Under the pieces are notes generated by a model, which had not been told where the DNA came from, did not search any database, and saw only the letters and a program-made list of their open reading frames with translations. The position numbers were made by a program, and so were the translations under genes. Positions 51,968 to 60,854 of a DNA stretch of 64,000 bases are shown here, one piece after another (position 1 is the first letter of the stretch; every line of letters begins with the position of its first letter). The stretch spans positions 62,001 through 126,000 of the forward strand of contig CAWJNE010000027.1 in the NCBI GenBank assembly GCA_963844175.1. Direction: 5' to 3'. Origin of the DNA: JALZMG01 sp963844175 (lineage in GTDB: Bacteria; Actinomycetota; Acidimicrobiia; Acidimicrobiales; Ilumatobacteraceae).

Positions 51968-51973
51968 TATCGT
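51968..51973 (+). promoter_or_regulatory. -10 hexamer TATCGT, leaderless start
   Basis: TATCGT 6 bases before the GTG at 51980. Confidence 0.5.
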
Positions 51974-51979
51974 GAGGGG

Positions 51980-52624
51980 GTGACCGGCCGCTTCGAGTAC
52001 CCCGTGGCGCTGGACGTCTCGGGGGTGCCGGTGCTCGTCGTGGGGGCCGGTCCGGTTGCGGCGCGCAAGGTGGCCGGGCTCGCCGCCGCCGGCGCAGTGG
52101 TCCGGGTCGTGGCGCCCGACGTGTCGCCCCAGCTCGACCTCGGCCAAGTCGCTGACCTGCGGCGACGGCACTACGAGGTCGGTGATCTCGACGGCGTCCG
52201 CCTCGTCGTCACCGCCACCGGCCTGGCCGATGTCGATGCCGCCGTCGCCGCCGACGCCACCGCCGCCGGCCTGTGGGTCAACGCCGCCGACCAGCCGGCG
52301 GACTGCTCGTTCATCCTCCCGGCGATCGCCCGCAACGGCCCGCTGTCGATCGCCGTGAGCACCGGCGGCGCCAGCCCCGCGCTGGCCCGCCGGCTGCGCG
52401 ATCACGCCGCCACGCTCCTGACCGACGAGGTCGTCGCCCTCGCCGACGACCTCGCCAGCCGCCGCCGCCAACTCCGCGAGCAGGGCCGATCCACCGAGGA
52501 CGTCGACTGGTCCCCCCACCTCGACCCCGTCCTCCCGCCCCGCGAGGTTCTCAAGCGTTTCAGGGGTCAAATTGACCCCTTCGCTCGAAGAGCGCGAGCA
52601 GAGCGCTCGCGCCGGTTCTTCTGA
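51980..52624 (+). CDS. Precorrin-2 dehydrogenase / sirohydrochlorin ferrochelatase
   Basis: Completes siroheme for the adjacent sulfite reductase. 214 residues: YPVALDVSGVPVLVVGAGPVAARKVAGLAAAGAVVRVVAPDV (NAD-binding, residues 6-48), VVTATGLADVDAAVAADA near 75, VNAADQPADCSFILPAIARNGPLSIAVSTGGASPALARRLRD near 96-138, as in CysG-N/Met8/SirC. GTG 51980 is preferred to the ATG at 51935, which lies inside the operator. The last residues (FRGQIDPFARRARAERSRRFF) are encoded inside a large inverted repeat and look acquired. Confidence 0.9.
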   Translation: MTGRFEYPVALDVSGVPVLVVGAGPVAARKVAGLAAAGAVVRVVAPDVSPQLDLGQVADLRRRHYEVGDLDGVRLVVTATGLADVDAAVAADATAAGLWVNAADQPADCSFILPAIARNGPLSIAVSTGGASPALARRLRDHAATLLTDEVVALADDLASRRRQLREQGRSTEDVDWSPHLDPVLPPREVLKRFRGQIDPFARRARAERSRRFF

Positions 52625-52666
52625 GGAAATGGGGTCATTTCTGACCCCTGAAAACGCTTGAGAACC
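52546..52666. repeat. Large inverted repeat over the end of the siroheme gene
   Basis: GGTTCTCAAGCGTTT then AGGGGTCA (52546-52569) pairs with TGACCCCT, A, AAACGCTTGAGAACC (52642-52666) with one or two mismatches; a second GGGGTCA/TGACCCC pair sits inside. The stop codon (52622-52624) lies in the loop. Probably an inserted palindromic element that also terminates transcription. Confidence 0.75.
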
Positions 52667-52779
52667 CGATGGGGCGCTCTCACCGAGGGTTCACCTGGGG
52701 ATCACAGATCGATCACAGGTGGGGCGGACCATCGGCGTTCGTGACCCGCATCCGGCGGGTCGGACAGGAGCAACGTCCC

Positions 52780-53136
52780 ATGCGCAGACTCATCCCCGTG
52801 ACCCTCGCCGCGGTCGGCGTCGCCGGTGCCCTCGCCGTCACCGTCGTCAGCGCCGGCGGAGCATCGGCCCAGGAGGACCCCCCGCCGCCCGCCCCGCGCG
52901 CCGAGTTCGTGTGCGCCAACCTCGACGAGATCCAGGCGTTGCAGGCCGGCCACGCCACCTTGATCGGCGACCGGCTGGCGCTGCTCGGCACCGCACGCGC
53001 CGAGGCCGAGGCGGCTGGCGACACGGCTGCCGTCGATCGCATCGACCGCCGCGCGACCCGGGTCACCGAGCGCCAGGGCAAGGTCGCCGAGCGAACCGAA
53101 CGCCTGGCGACGTTCGCCGCCGAGCACTGCGGCTGA
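52780..53136 (+). CDS. Small secreted protein
   Basis: 118 residues: signal peptide (MRRLIPVTLAAVGVAGALAVTVVSAGGASA, cleavage after ASA), short Pro-rich spacer, then an alpha-helical domain rich in Ala/Glu/Arg with two cysteines (FVCANLDE near 44 and the penultimate Cys in EHCG). No family recognised. ATG 52780 has a Shine-Dalgarno-like AGGAG 10 bases upstream. Two GATCACAG repeats lie at about 52700-52719. Confidence 0.72.
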   Translation: MRRLIPVTLAAVGVAGALAVTVVSAGGASAQEDPPPPAPRAEFVCANLDEIQALQAGHATLIGDRLALLGTARAEAEAAGDTAAVDRIDRRATRVTERQGKVAERTERLATFAAEHCG

Positions 53137-53228
53137 CGGCACGCGCCGGCCCTGGGCGATGGGGAGGTCAACGGGGGACCCCGGTACTGTCGAGCCGACA
53201 TCGGTAGGACACGGATCGGGGGCACAAC

Positions 53229-54341
53229 GTGAAGACCAAGGCGGCCATCCTCTGGGAGGTCAACCAGCCGTGGAGCGTGGAGGAGATCGAGCTCGATCCG
53301 CCCGGTCCGGGTGAGGTGTTCGTCGAGGTGGCCGCCTCGGGCCTGTGCCACTCCGACGAGCACCTCGTCACCGGCGACCTCCCGTTCGAGCTGCCGATCA
53401 TCGGCGGTCACGAGGGCGCAGGGGTCGTCAAGGAGGTCGGCGACAACGTCAGCTGGCTGGCCCCGGGGGACCACGTCGTGTTCGGGTTCATCCCGTCCTG
53501 TGGCCGCTGCCCGTCGTGTTCGACCGGCCACCAGAACCTGTGCGACCTCGGCGCCCTCATGGGCCTCGGCATGCAGGTCGCCGACGGGACCTCGCGCCAC
53601 CACGCCAAGGGCAAGGACCTCGGCCTGATGTGCCTGCTCGGCACGTTCGCCCACCACACCGTCGTCAACGAGGCGAGCTGCATCAAGCTCGAGCCAGACA
53701 TCCCGCTCGACCGGGCGTGCCTCCTCGGTTGCGGCGTGGTGACCGGATGGGGATCGGCCGTCTACGCCGCCGAGGTGACCCCGGGCGACGTCGTGGCCGT
53801 GGTCGGCGTCGGCGGCATCGGGGCCAACGCCATCCAGGGCGCCAAGCTGGCCGGCGCCAAGCAGATCTGGGCCATCGACCCGTTGGAGAACAAGCGCGAG
53901 AAGGCGATGGAGTTCGGCGCCACCCACACCGCTGCCTCGCTGGACGACGCGCTGCCGGCGATCACCGAAGCGTCGTGGGGGCGGATGGCCAACAAGACGA
54001 TCATGACCATGGGCGTCGGCTCCGGTGAGCTGCTCGCCGGAGCGCTGGCCATCACGGCCAAGCGGGGACGTGTCGTCGTGACCAACATCCACCCGGCGCT
54101 GGAGATGTCGGCCAACGTCAGCCTGCTCGACCTCACGCTGATGGAGAAGCAGGTCGTCGGCTCGCTGTTCGGCTCGGCCAACCCCCGCGCCGACATCCCC
54201 AAGCTGCTCGAGCTGTGGCGCGACGGCCAGCTCGATCTCGACGGGCTCGTCACGAAGACGTACGACCTCGACGGCGTCAACGACGGCTACGACGACATGC
54301 GTGCCGGCAACAACATCCGCGGGGTGATGGTCTACACCTGA
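53229..54341 (+). CDS. NDMA-dependent (mycofactocin-type) zinc alcohol dehydrogenase, copy 2
   Basis: 370 residues, close paralogue of the gene at 7115-8266. Catalytic GLCHSDEH, GGHEGAG, structural zinc CGRCPSCSTGHQNLC, fold motif VAVVGVGGIGANAIQG, and C-terminal FGSANPRADIPKLLELW. Unlike copy 1 it begins with GTG (MKTKAAILWEV) after a 5' leader with a GGGGG ribosome site at 53217-53221; a TACTGT hexamer lies 40 bp upstream. The different leader suggests different regulation of the two copies. Function depends on mycofactocin by family knowledge. Confidence 0.92.
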   Translation: MKTKAAILWEVNQPWSVEEIELDPPGPGEVFVEVAASGLCHSDEHLVTGDLPFELPIIGGHEGAGVVKEVGDNVSWLAPGDHVVFGFIPSCGRCPSCSTGHQNLCDLGALMGLGMQVADGTSRHHAKGKDLGLMCLLGTFAHHTVVNEASCIKLEPDIPLDRACLLGCGVVTGWGSAVYAAEVTPGDVVAVVGVGGIGANAIQGAKLAGAKQIWAIDPLENKREKAMEFGATHTAASLDDALPAITEASWGRMANKTIMTMGVGSGELLAGALAITAKRGRVVVTNIHPALEMSANVSLLDLTLMEKQVVGSLFGSANPRADIPKLLELWRDGQLDLDGLVTKTYDLDGVNDGYDDMRAGNNIRGVMVYT

Positions 54342-54361
54342 CGTTCGGCGCGCCGCCCCCT

Positions 54362-55294
54362 ATGCACGACGTCCGCTCGGTCCTCGAGCGCCTGACCGGC
54401 CAGTTGGTCGGTCGCCGGCGCGAGCTCGAGCTGGTGCTCGCCGCGCTGGAGGCCGGCCGGCACATCGTGATCGAGGGCCCGCCCGGCACGGGCAAGTCGA
54501 CGCTGCTGCGGGCGGTCGCCGACGAGTTGCACGTCGGGTTCGAGTTCGTCGAGGGCAACGCCGAGCTGACGCCGGCCCGCCTCGTCGGTCACTTCGACCC
54601 CGCGCGGGTCCTCGTCGACGGCTACGACCCCGACGTGTTCGTCGACGGTCCGCTCATCACGGCCATGCGCGACGGCGCGCTGCTCTACGTCGAAGAGCTC
54701 AACCGGGTGCCGGAGGAGACGCTCAACGTGTTGATCACGGTGATGAGCGAGCGCGAGCTGCACGTGCCGCGCCTCGGGCGGATCGTCGCCGATGCCGGAT
54801 TCCGGCTCGTCGCGGCGATGAACCCGTTCGATGCCGTCGGCACGGCGCGCATCTCCAGCGCCGTGTACGACCGTGTGTGCCGGCTCGCCGTCGACTACCA
54901 GTCGGCACCGGAGGAGGCGGCGATCGTGGCTCGCTCCAGCCCCGGCGCCGCGCCGTCGTGGGTCGAGCGAGTGGTCGACCTGGTCCGCCGGACCCGCGAC
55001 CACCCGGACCTGCGAGTCGGGTCGTCGGTGCGCGGCGCGCTCGACGCCACCGCCGTCGTCATGGCCCTGGCCGAGCTCCGCGGTGGCCCACCGGAGAGCG
55101 ACGGCGTCGGGCTCGATGCCGTGCTCGTGGCACTGTCGGGTCGGGTGCGGCTGCGCGAGGGCTCGATGCGCACGACCGAGGAGATCATCACCGAGCTGTG
55201 GCACGCCGTGTTCGGTGCCAGCGGGGTGCAGGCCGACGGCGACGGCGGGTCGACGGGAAAAGCCTCGGCCCCGACGGGGGCCTCCCGGTCCTGA
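54362..55294 (+). CDS. MoxR-like AAA ATPase
   Basis: 310 residues. Walker A EGPPGTGKSTLLRAVADEL near residue 41, Walker B ALLYVEELNRVPEETLNVLITVMSERELHVPRLG near 108-140 (EE replaces the usual DE), sensor 1 LVAAMNPFDAVGTARIS near 157, and sensor 2 region later. MoxR ATPases remodel or insert cofactors in partner enzymes together with VWA-domain proteins; the partner gene follows directly. 21 bp after the dehydrogenase stop, so the three may form one operon. Confidence 0.9.
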   Translation: MHDVRSVLERLTGQLVGRRRELELVLAALEAGRHIVIEGPPGTGKSTLLRAVADELHVGFEFVEGNAELTPARLVGHFDPARVLVDGYDPDVFVDGPLITAMRDGALLYVEELNRVPEETLNVLITVMSERELHVPRLGRIVADAGFRLVAAMNPFDAVGTARISSAVYDRVCRLAVDYQSAPEEAAIVARSSPGAAPSWVERVVDLVRRTRDHPDLRVGSSVRGALDATAVVMALAELRGGPPESDGVGLDAVLVALSGRVRLREGSMRTTEEIITELWHAVFGASGVQADGDGGSTGKASAPTGASRS

Positions 55295-55386
55295 AGGAAG
55301 GGACGGCGGCCGCGGATGCGATCGCCGCCGCCCAGCGTTCGACGACGTCTCGGCGTGAGCTCGCTCGCCGGCCCGGGTTCGAGGAG

Positions 55387-56211
55387 GTGTCGCCGACGGT
55401 GGGTGAGCTCGACGAGTCGGCGTTCGACGAGGCCATGGCAACCGACGCCGACGACGCACTGGCGATGCTGGCCGACATGACCCGGGCGACGGACGCCCGG
55501 CTGCGCGACCTCGCCCGGCGGCTCGCCGGACGGCTCGTTCTCGACGTCGCCCGGCGCGGTCCGAGCCGGCGGCGCGGCACGGGCCGGATCGAGGCCGCGC
55601 CCTATGAGCCGACGGCCGGCGACCTCGACCTCGACGCCAGCACCGAGGCGATCGTCGAGTCGCGTGCAGCGGGCGCGGCCCTCGATCCCGAACGGCTGCG
55701 GGTCCGGCGGTGGGTCCAGCCGCGGACGGCCGTCTGCCTGCTCGTCGATCGCAGCGGCTCGATGGGCGGCGCACCACTGGCGACGAGCGCGGTCACGGCG
55801 GCGGCGGTGGCGTTGCGGGCGACCGAGGACTTCAGCGTGATCTCGTTCGCCAAGGAGTCCGTGGTCGTCAAGCCGCAGGACGTGGTGGTGCCGGCCGAGA
55901 TCGTCGTCGACGGGGTGCTGTCCTTGCGTGGCCACGGCACCACGGACCTGGCTGGCGCGCTGACCGTCGCCGGCCGTCAGCTCGGTCGGTCCACGGCCGG
56001 GCGGAAGCTGGCGATCCTGCTGTCGGACTGCCGGGCCACCGAGTCCGGCGACGTCGTGCACGCCGCGGCCGCCCTCGACGAGCTGGCGATCATCGCACCC
56101 GCTGACGACGCCGACGACGCAACAGCATTGGCGCGCGCCGTCGGTGCGGCGATGACGACGGTGACCGGCCCGACGGCCGCCGCCGACGCCGTCGCCCGCG
56201 TCCTGCACTGA
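55387..56211 (+). CDS. VWA-domain protein, MoxR partner
   Basis: At least 274 residues. The VWA metal site is intact: CLLVDRSGSMGG (DxSxS) near residue 120, HGTTDLAGAL (Thr) near 184, and LLSDCRATESGD (Asp) near 208. The N-terminal part is helical and acidic. No ATG, GTG or TTG exists in frame between the MoxR stop (55294) and GTG 55387, although the open frame (beginning LPVLKEGTAAADAI) continues upstream; either the gene uses GTG 55387 or a rare start. Ends in a hairpin shared with the convergent LCP gene. Confidence 0.83.
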   Translation: MSPTVGELDESAFDEAMATDADDALAMLADMTRATDARLRDLARRLAGRLVLDVARRGPSRRRGTGRIEAAPYEPTAGDLDLDASTEAIVESRAAGAALDPERLRVRRWVQPRTAVCLLVDRSGSMGGAPLATSAVTAAAVALRATEDFSVISFAKESVVVKPQDVVVPAEIVVDGVLSLRGHGTTDLAGALTVAGRQLGRSTAGRKLAILLSDCRATESGDVVHAAAALDELAIIAPADDADDATALARAVGAAMTTVTGPTAAADAVARVLH

Positions 56212-56232
56212 GCTCCTCGAGAAGGAGCTCAG
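56208..56232. terminator. Bidirectional terminator built from both stop codons
   Basis: CTGAGCTCCT (56208-56217), CGAGA loop, AGGAGCTCAG (56223-56232): a perfect 10-bp stem. The TGA of the VWA gene (56209-56211) is in the left arm and the TGA of the LCP gene (minus strand, 56229-56231) in the right. Confidence 0.75.
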
Positions 56233-57609
56233 CAGGTGACGTCGCGCGGCGGGACGATGCCGAAGGTGTTCTCCTCGGGAGCGTCTGCGGGCGGCAGGGC
56301 CTCGGACGGTCGTTTCGACCTCGGTCGCCGCCGTCTCGACGCTTGCCTCCGGCTCCTCGGCGCCGGGTCGCGTGGCCGGGAGGGTCGTGGCGGCAAATTC
56401 CTGCACCGGCGCCTCGGCGAGGGATGTCTCGCCGCGGAACATCGCCAGCACCGCTTGCATGTTGTCGCCGTCGAGCTGCGGCTCTAGGACGTCGGCCCCG
56501 CTACTGGTCTCGCGGCCGACGGCCTCGATCTGGTAGGTCGGGATCCCGCCCGGCTGGACGTCGCGCATCACGCCGGCGAACTCCATCAACTTGGCCACCG
56601 ACAGGCCTGGGTCGGTCACGACGTTCCCGCCCGTCGCGCTCTCGATCAGGCCGCGGGCGACGCCCGGGTCGAGCAGGCCCTTGGACAGCACGCTGGCCAG
56701 CGTGCGGCGCAGGAAGTCCTGCTGACGGGAGATGCGCCCGAGATCCGAAGTGACGTCCCGTTCCCAGTTTCCGGAGCCCGGCGGGTCCTCGTACTCGTAG
56801 TGGCGCGAGCGCACGTAGGCGAGAGCGTGGTCGCCGTTGAACGTGAAGCAACCGGGCTGCAGCACCTCGAGCCCCGAGCCCTCGTCCCGCGCCGGGTACT
56901 CGAACGGCACAGCGACGCCCCCGACGGCGTCGACGAGGGTCTTGAAGGTGCAGAAGTCGACCTGGATGAAGTGGTCGATGCCGACGAAGAAGTTCTCGTA
57001 GATCGTGTTGATCAGCAGCTGCGGCTCGTCGCGCCGGTAGGCGGAGTTGATGCGCGCCCGGTTGTCGCTGCCGGCGATCGTGACGTAGAGGTCGCGAGGG
57101 AAGGACAGCACGGCGACGCGCGAGGCGGCGGGGTCGACGCGGAACACCATGATCGTGTCGCTGCGCTCGCCGACGCGGTCCTCGCCTTCGGTCCCGAAGG
57201 CCGCCGCGTACGGCGAGTTCGGGTCGATGCAGGCGCCGTTGTCGGCCCCGGTGATGAGGAAGTTCTTGGCCGTCGGATCGGCGGGCGGGAACGTCGGCGG
57301 CGTGGTCGTGGCTGGAGCCGCCGTCGTCGGTGCGGTCGAGCCGTCCGGCTGCGTGCCCTCAGGGGCGGTCGTCGGCGGGACCGTCGCCGTCGAGAGCGGG
57401 GCGACCGCCTCGCCGGCGGCCGCCTCGCCGGCGGCCGCCGCGGCCGGGTTGGTGATCTCGACGGTGTCGCGGTTGCGCCAGAGCATGTACGCGCCGGCCA
57501 GCCCGCCGGCGGCCAGGAAGGAGATCACGGCTGCGGTGACCGTGAAGGCGATGGCGACGCGTTCGGGCCACGTCCGGCCGCCGTCCGGAGCTCGATCTCG
57601 CCCGCCCAT
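56229..57609 (-). pseudogene. LytR-CpsA-Psr (LCP) family wall-polymer transferase with an apparent frameshift
   Basis: LCP proteins attach anionic polymers or arabinogalactan to peptidoglycan. From ATG 57609: cytoplasmic tail, TM segment (about residues 17-42), Thr/Pro-rich linker, LCP domain (RSDTIMVFRVDPAASRVAVLSFPRDLYVTI near 148-178; RINSAYR; DHFIQVDFCTFKTLVDAVGGV near 217; ALAYVRSRHYEYEDPP). The frame should end with the usual ENTFGIVPPRDVTC at 56229, but that lies in the +1 frame: the two frames switch at about 56290-56350. Unshifted, the frame reads antisense through the whole VWA gene. The core domain is intact, so this may be functional, a recent mutation or a sequencing error. Confidence 0.8.
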
Positions 57610-57618
57610 GAGGCGCCG

Positions 57619-57624
57619 AAGTTA
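57619..57624 (-). promoter_or_regulatory. -10 hexamer TAACTT, leaderless start
   Basis: Minus-strand TAACTT 9 bases before the ATG at 57609. Confidence 0.4.
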
Positions 57625-57698
57625 CCGGAGAGTTGGGCTCGGGAACCGGCGGCCTGCGGCGTCCGTCACGGCCGGCGTGGCGGTCAGCCCGGCATCCG

Positions 57699-57766
57699 AT
57701 GCGAGCGACCGAGCGCCAGCGAGGGAGCGGGCAAGCAACGGCCTGCGTGGCCGGGGAACGCAATGA
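57699..57766 (+). repeat. Dispersed ~65-bp repeat, copy B
   Basis: Matches 1621-1686 in two blocks around a variable middle. It ends at the first of several ATGs before the GMC oxidoreductase and may have supplied a new start region. Confidence 0.75.
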
Positions 57767-57774
57767 TGGCCATG

Positions 57775-59445
57775 ATGGCGGCGATGTACGACGTCGTGAT
57801 CGTCGGCGGCGGCTCGGCCGGGTCCGTGCTGGCCAACCGGCTGAGCGACGACCCGTCGACGCGTGTGCTGGTCCTCGAGGCCGGCCGGCCCGATCACCGT
57901 TGGGACGTCTTCATCCAGATGCCGGCGGCGCTGATGTTCCCGAGCGGCAGGCGGCTCTACGACTGGCGCTACGAGTCGGAGCCCGAGCCGCACCTCGCCG
58001 AGCGGCGAGTGGCGCACGCTCGTGGCAAGGTCCTCGGCGGCTCGTCGAGCATCAACGGGATGATCTTCCAACGCGGCAACCCGCTCGACTTCGAGCGGTG
58101 GGCGGCCGATCCCGGCATGGCCCGGTGGGACCACGCCCACTGCCTGCCGTATTTCCGCCGGATGGAGGATTGCCTGGCCGCCGCCGCCGACGATCCGTTC
58201 CGGGGCCACGGCGGCCCGCTGGTGCTGGAACGTGGACCGGCGAAGACGCCGCTCTTCGAGGCGTTCTTCGAGGCGGTGCAGCAGGCCGGCGAGCACCTCA
58301 CCTCGGACGTCAACGGGTACCGGCAGGAGGGTTTCGCGCCGTTCGATCGCAACCTGCACCGCGGGCGCCGGCTCAGCGCCTCGCGGGCCTACCTCCACCC
58401 CGTGCGGTGGCGACCGAACCTCGACGTGGTGACACGCGCCTTCGTCACCGGCCTGGTCCTCGATGGGGATCGAGTCACCGGCGTCGACTACCAGCGACCG
58501 GGTCGCCGGCACGAGCGCGTGACCGCGGGCGAGGTGATCCTCTGTGGTGGTGCGTTCAACTCCCCGCAGCTGCTGCAGCTCTCCGGCATCGGCGACGAGC
58601 GCCACCTCCGGTCGGTCGGCGTCGACGTGCGCCACCACCTGCCCGGCGTCGGTCGCAGCCTGCAGGACCACCTCGAGGTCTACGTCCAGCACGCCAGCAC
58701 ACAGCCGGTGTCCCTCAACCCGTCGCTGAAGTGGCGGCACTGGCCGTGGATCGGAATGCGCTGGCTGGCCCGTCGCGGTCCCGGGGCGTCCAACCACTTC
58801 GAGGCCGGCGGCTTCATGCGCAGCAACGACGAGGTCGCCTACCCGAACCTGATGTTCCACTTCCTCCCCATCGCTGTCCGCTACGACGGGTCGAAACCGG
58901 CCGCCGAGCACGGCTACCAGGTGCACGTGGGGCCGATGTACTCCGACGCGCGGGGAACGGTCCTGATCCGCTCGACGGACCCTCGCGAGCACCCGGCGTT
59001 GCGGTTCAACTACCTGTCGACGGCGCAGGATCGGCGGGAGTGGGTGGAAGCGATCCGCCACACCCGCCGCCTGCTCGACCAGCCGGCCTTCTCCCCGTTC
59101 GACGGCGGCGAGCTGTCACCCGGCCCGGCGGTCCAGTCCGACGACGAGATCCTTGACTGGGTGGCCCGCGACGCCGAGACCGCGCTGCACCCCTCGTGCA
59201 CGTGTCGCATGGGCGTCGACGACGAGGCGGTCATCGACCCCGACACGATGCGGGTCCACGGACTGCGCGGTGTGCGCGTGGTCGACGCGTCGTCGATGCC
59301 CTACGTCACCAACGGCAACATCTACGCCCCGGTGATGATGCTGGCCGAGAAGGCGGCTGACGCGATCATCGGCGGCGATCCGCTGCCGCCGGAACCGGTC
59401 GAGTTCTACCGTTACGGCCCGGCCGGAAGGCCGTCGACGACGTAG
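57775..59445 (+). CDS. BetA-like GMC oxidoreductase (choline dehydrogenase family)
   Basis: About 556 residues. FAD motif YDVVIVGGGSAGSVLANRLS at the start, GMC signature 1 ARGKVLGGSSSINGMIFQRG near 83-102, signature 2 GAFNSPQLLQLSGIG near 260, and C-terminal HPSCTCRMG...VVDASSMPYVTNGNIYAP with the catalytic His. Overall closest in layout to BetA choline dehydrogenase; MftG, the GMC protein of mycofactocin respiration, is a more distant alternative. Start uncertain: ATG 57763, 57766, 57772, 57775 and 57784 are clustered, the first ones inside a dispersed repeat. The last 34 bp overlap the convergent gene. Confidence 0.87.
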   Translation: MAAMYDVVIVGGGSAGSVLANRLSDDPSTRVLVLEAGRPDHRWDVFIQMPAALMFPSGRRLYDWRYESEPEPHLAERRVAHARGKVLGGSSSINGMIFQRGNPLDFERWAADPGMARWDHAHCLPYFRRMEDCLAAAADDPFRGHGGPLVLERGPAKTPLFEAFFEAVQQAGEHLTSDVNGYRQEGFAPFDRNLHRGRRLSASRAYLHPVRWRPNLDVVTRAFVTGLVLDGDRVTGVDYQRPGRRHERVTAGEVILCGGAFNSPQLLQLSGIGDERHLRSVGVDVRHHLPGVGRSLQDHLEVYVQHASTQPVSLNPSLKWRHWPWIGMRWLARRGPGASNHFEAGGFMRSNDEVAYPNLMFHFLPIAVRYDGSKPAAEHGYQVHVGPMYSDARGTVLIRSTDPREHPALRFNYLSTAQDRREWVEAIRHTRRLLDQPAFSPFDGGELSPGPAVQSDDEILDWVARDAETALHPSCTCRMGVDDEAVIDPDTMRVHGLRGVRVVDASSMPYVTNGNIYAPVMMLAEKAADAIIGGDPLPPEPVEFYRYGPAGRPSTT

Positions 59446-60854
59446 GTCGACTCGGCGTTCCACATCATGAAGCCGGCCGCTCCGGCGCCGCGGGCGGCCT
59501 CGATCTGGGCTTGGATCTGCGGCGCGCCGTACCCGTTGAAGTCCTGCAGCCACGGCACGATCGCCGCGCCGCTGCCGGCGATCACACGCTGGAAGTCAGC
59601 GAGCGAGGCGGCGACGATCTCACCGGGCTGCCCGGTGGGGTCGGCGACGTTGTACTCACCCGATGTCCACAGCGACGGGTACACCATCGGGGCGATGTAG
59701 TCGACGTTCGGCGCCAGCAGCTCCATGTCCTGGGCCGTCGGTTCGGGTCGCGACGCCGAGATGCCGAAGACCGAGATGCCGAGCGGCGCGGCGCCGATGG
59801 CCGCCTTGGTCTCGGCGACGAAGCGGGCGACGGACACATCCGGCGGGCCGGCCAGGCCCGGGAACTGCATCGTCGACACGTCACCCTCGGGTCGGCGCAC
59901 GTAGTCGTAGAGGATCTCGTCGAAGCCGAGGCCGATCGCCTCTCGTGCCAGCTCGACTTGGTACTGGCGAACCTCCGGGCTGGCGAAGTTGGTGAACGCC
60001 GCGGCTCCGTAGTTGTTGGCCAGCGGCGCGCCGGCGGCGTCGAGCACGATCATGTCCGATCGGCCGTTCTGCAGCGCCCAGCTGGCCAGCGTCGGGTCTA
60101 GGAAGTTGACGACGCGACCGATCACGCGCACGCCGAGACCGTGCAACTCGTCGATCGCCTGCCGGGCGTCATAGTGGGCCTTGGCCGCGCCCGTGGTGAC
60201 GGCGAGCGGCACGGTGCTGGCGTACCCCACCTCACCCGATTCGTTCTTGACGTCCAGTTGGACGGCGTTGATGCGGCCGGTGGCGATCAGATCGAGGACC
60301 TGCTGGTGGACGACGGGGTTGTTCCAATCCGGCGAGGCGACGTGCACGGCGGCAGTTGCCGGGTGCTCGGCCGGCGCCGGGGTCGGCGTGACCGCAACGA
60401 CGGTCTCGCTCTGCACGCCGGCGCTGTCGGCGGCGACGAGGCGCACCTCGGTCCACTCGGGCAGGAGGTAGAGGCTGAACCCGCCACCGGCGTCCAGCGG
60501 GACGGGTTGGCCGTTGGCCGTCAGGGACACCGCCCCGTCGGTCAGCCCGCGCAGTTCGCTGACCGAGCCGGCCACGGTCGGCGTGACCTGATCGGGCGCG
60601 CTGACGAGCGGGCCGCCACCCACCGGCGTGGCGAACGTGGCGGTCATCGATTCATCGCCGGATACCGCGCGGAAGGCGAAGAAGCCGCCGACGGCGGCGA
60701 GGACGACGACGAGCGCGACGAGCAGCCAGGGACCCGGAGGCGGTCGGCGGGCGCGCCCGCGATACGCGGGTTGGCGCGGTCCGAAGTTCGGGACTCGCAG
60801 TGGGCGCGACGACGCGGGTCGTCCCTCGCTGTGATCACGGAGGATTCCGGTCAT
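59412..60854 (-). CDS. Membrane-anchored putative glycoside hydrolase (DUF4015-like barrel)
   Basis: 480 residues: a basic cytoplasmic tail (RGRARRPPPGPW), one transmembrane segment (LLVALVVVLAAVGGFFAF near 43-60), a beta-sandwich-like region (about 80-165) and a TIM-barrel domain (about 170-480) with INAVQLDVKNESGEVGYAST, VIGRVVNFLDPTLA, FDEILYDYVRRPEGD and APMVYPSLWTSGEYN, as in the DUF4015/putative glycoside hydrolase family. Acidic residues in DVKNE, DYVR and the MVYPS strand suggest an active site, but no substrate is known. Start ATG 60854 has GGGAG immediately upstream; ATG 60899 is also possible. Confidence 0.82.
   Translation of the reverse strand: MTGILRDHSEGRPASSRPLRVPNFGPRQPAYRGRARRPPPGPWLLVALVVVLAAVGGFFAFRAVSGDESMTATFATPVGGGPLVSAPDQVTPTVAGSVSELRGLTDGAVSLTANGQPVPLDAGGGFSLYLLPEWTEVRLVAADSAGVQSETVVAVTPTPAPAEHPATAAVHVASPDWNNPVVHQQVLDLIATGRINAVQLDVKNESGEVGYASTVPLAVTTGAAKAHYDARQAIDELHGLGVRVIGRVVNFLDPTLASWALQNGRSDMIVLDAAGAPLANNYGAAAFTNFASPEVRQYQVELAREAIGLGFDEILYDYVRRPEGDVSTMQFPGLAGPPDVSVARFVAETKAAIGAAPLGISVFGISASRPEPTAQDMELLAPNVDYIAPMVYPSLWTSGEYNVADPTGQPGEIVAASLADFQRVIAGSGAAIVPWLQDFNGYGAPQIQAQIEAARGAGAAGFMMWNAESTYVVDGLPAGP

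Noticed and set aside
54895..56228. Continuation of the LCP frame to 904 codons on the minus strand
   Set aside because: It runs antisense through the whole VWA gene and into the MoxR gene with low-complexity sequence; the true LCP end lies in the neighbouring frame at 56229.
57775..59445. Assignment of the GMC oxidoreductase as MftG
   Set aside because: Its motifs follow choline dehydrogenase more closely and it is about 15 kb from the mft genes; left as an alternative only.
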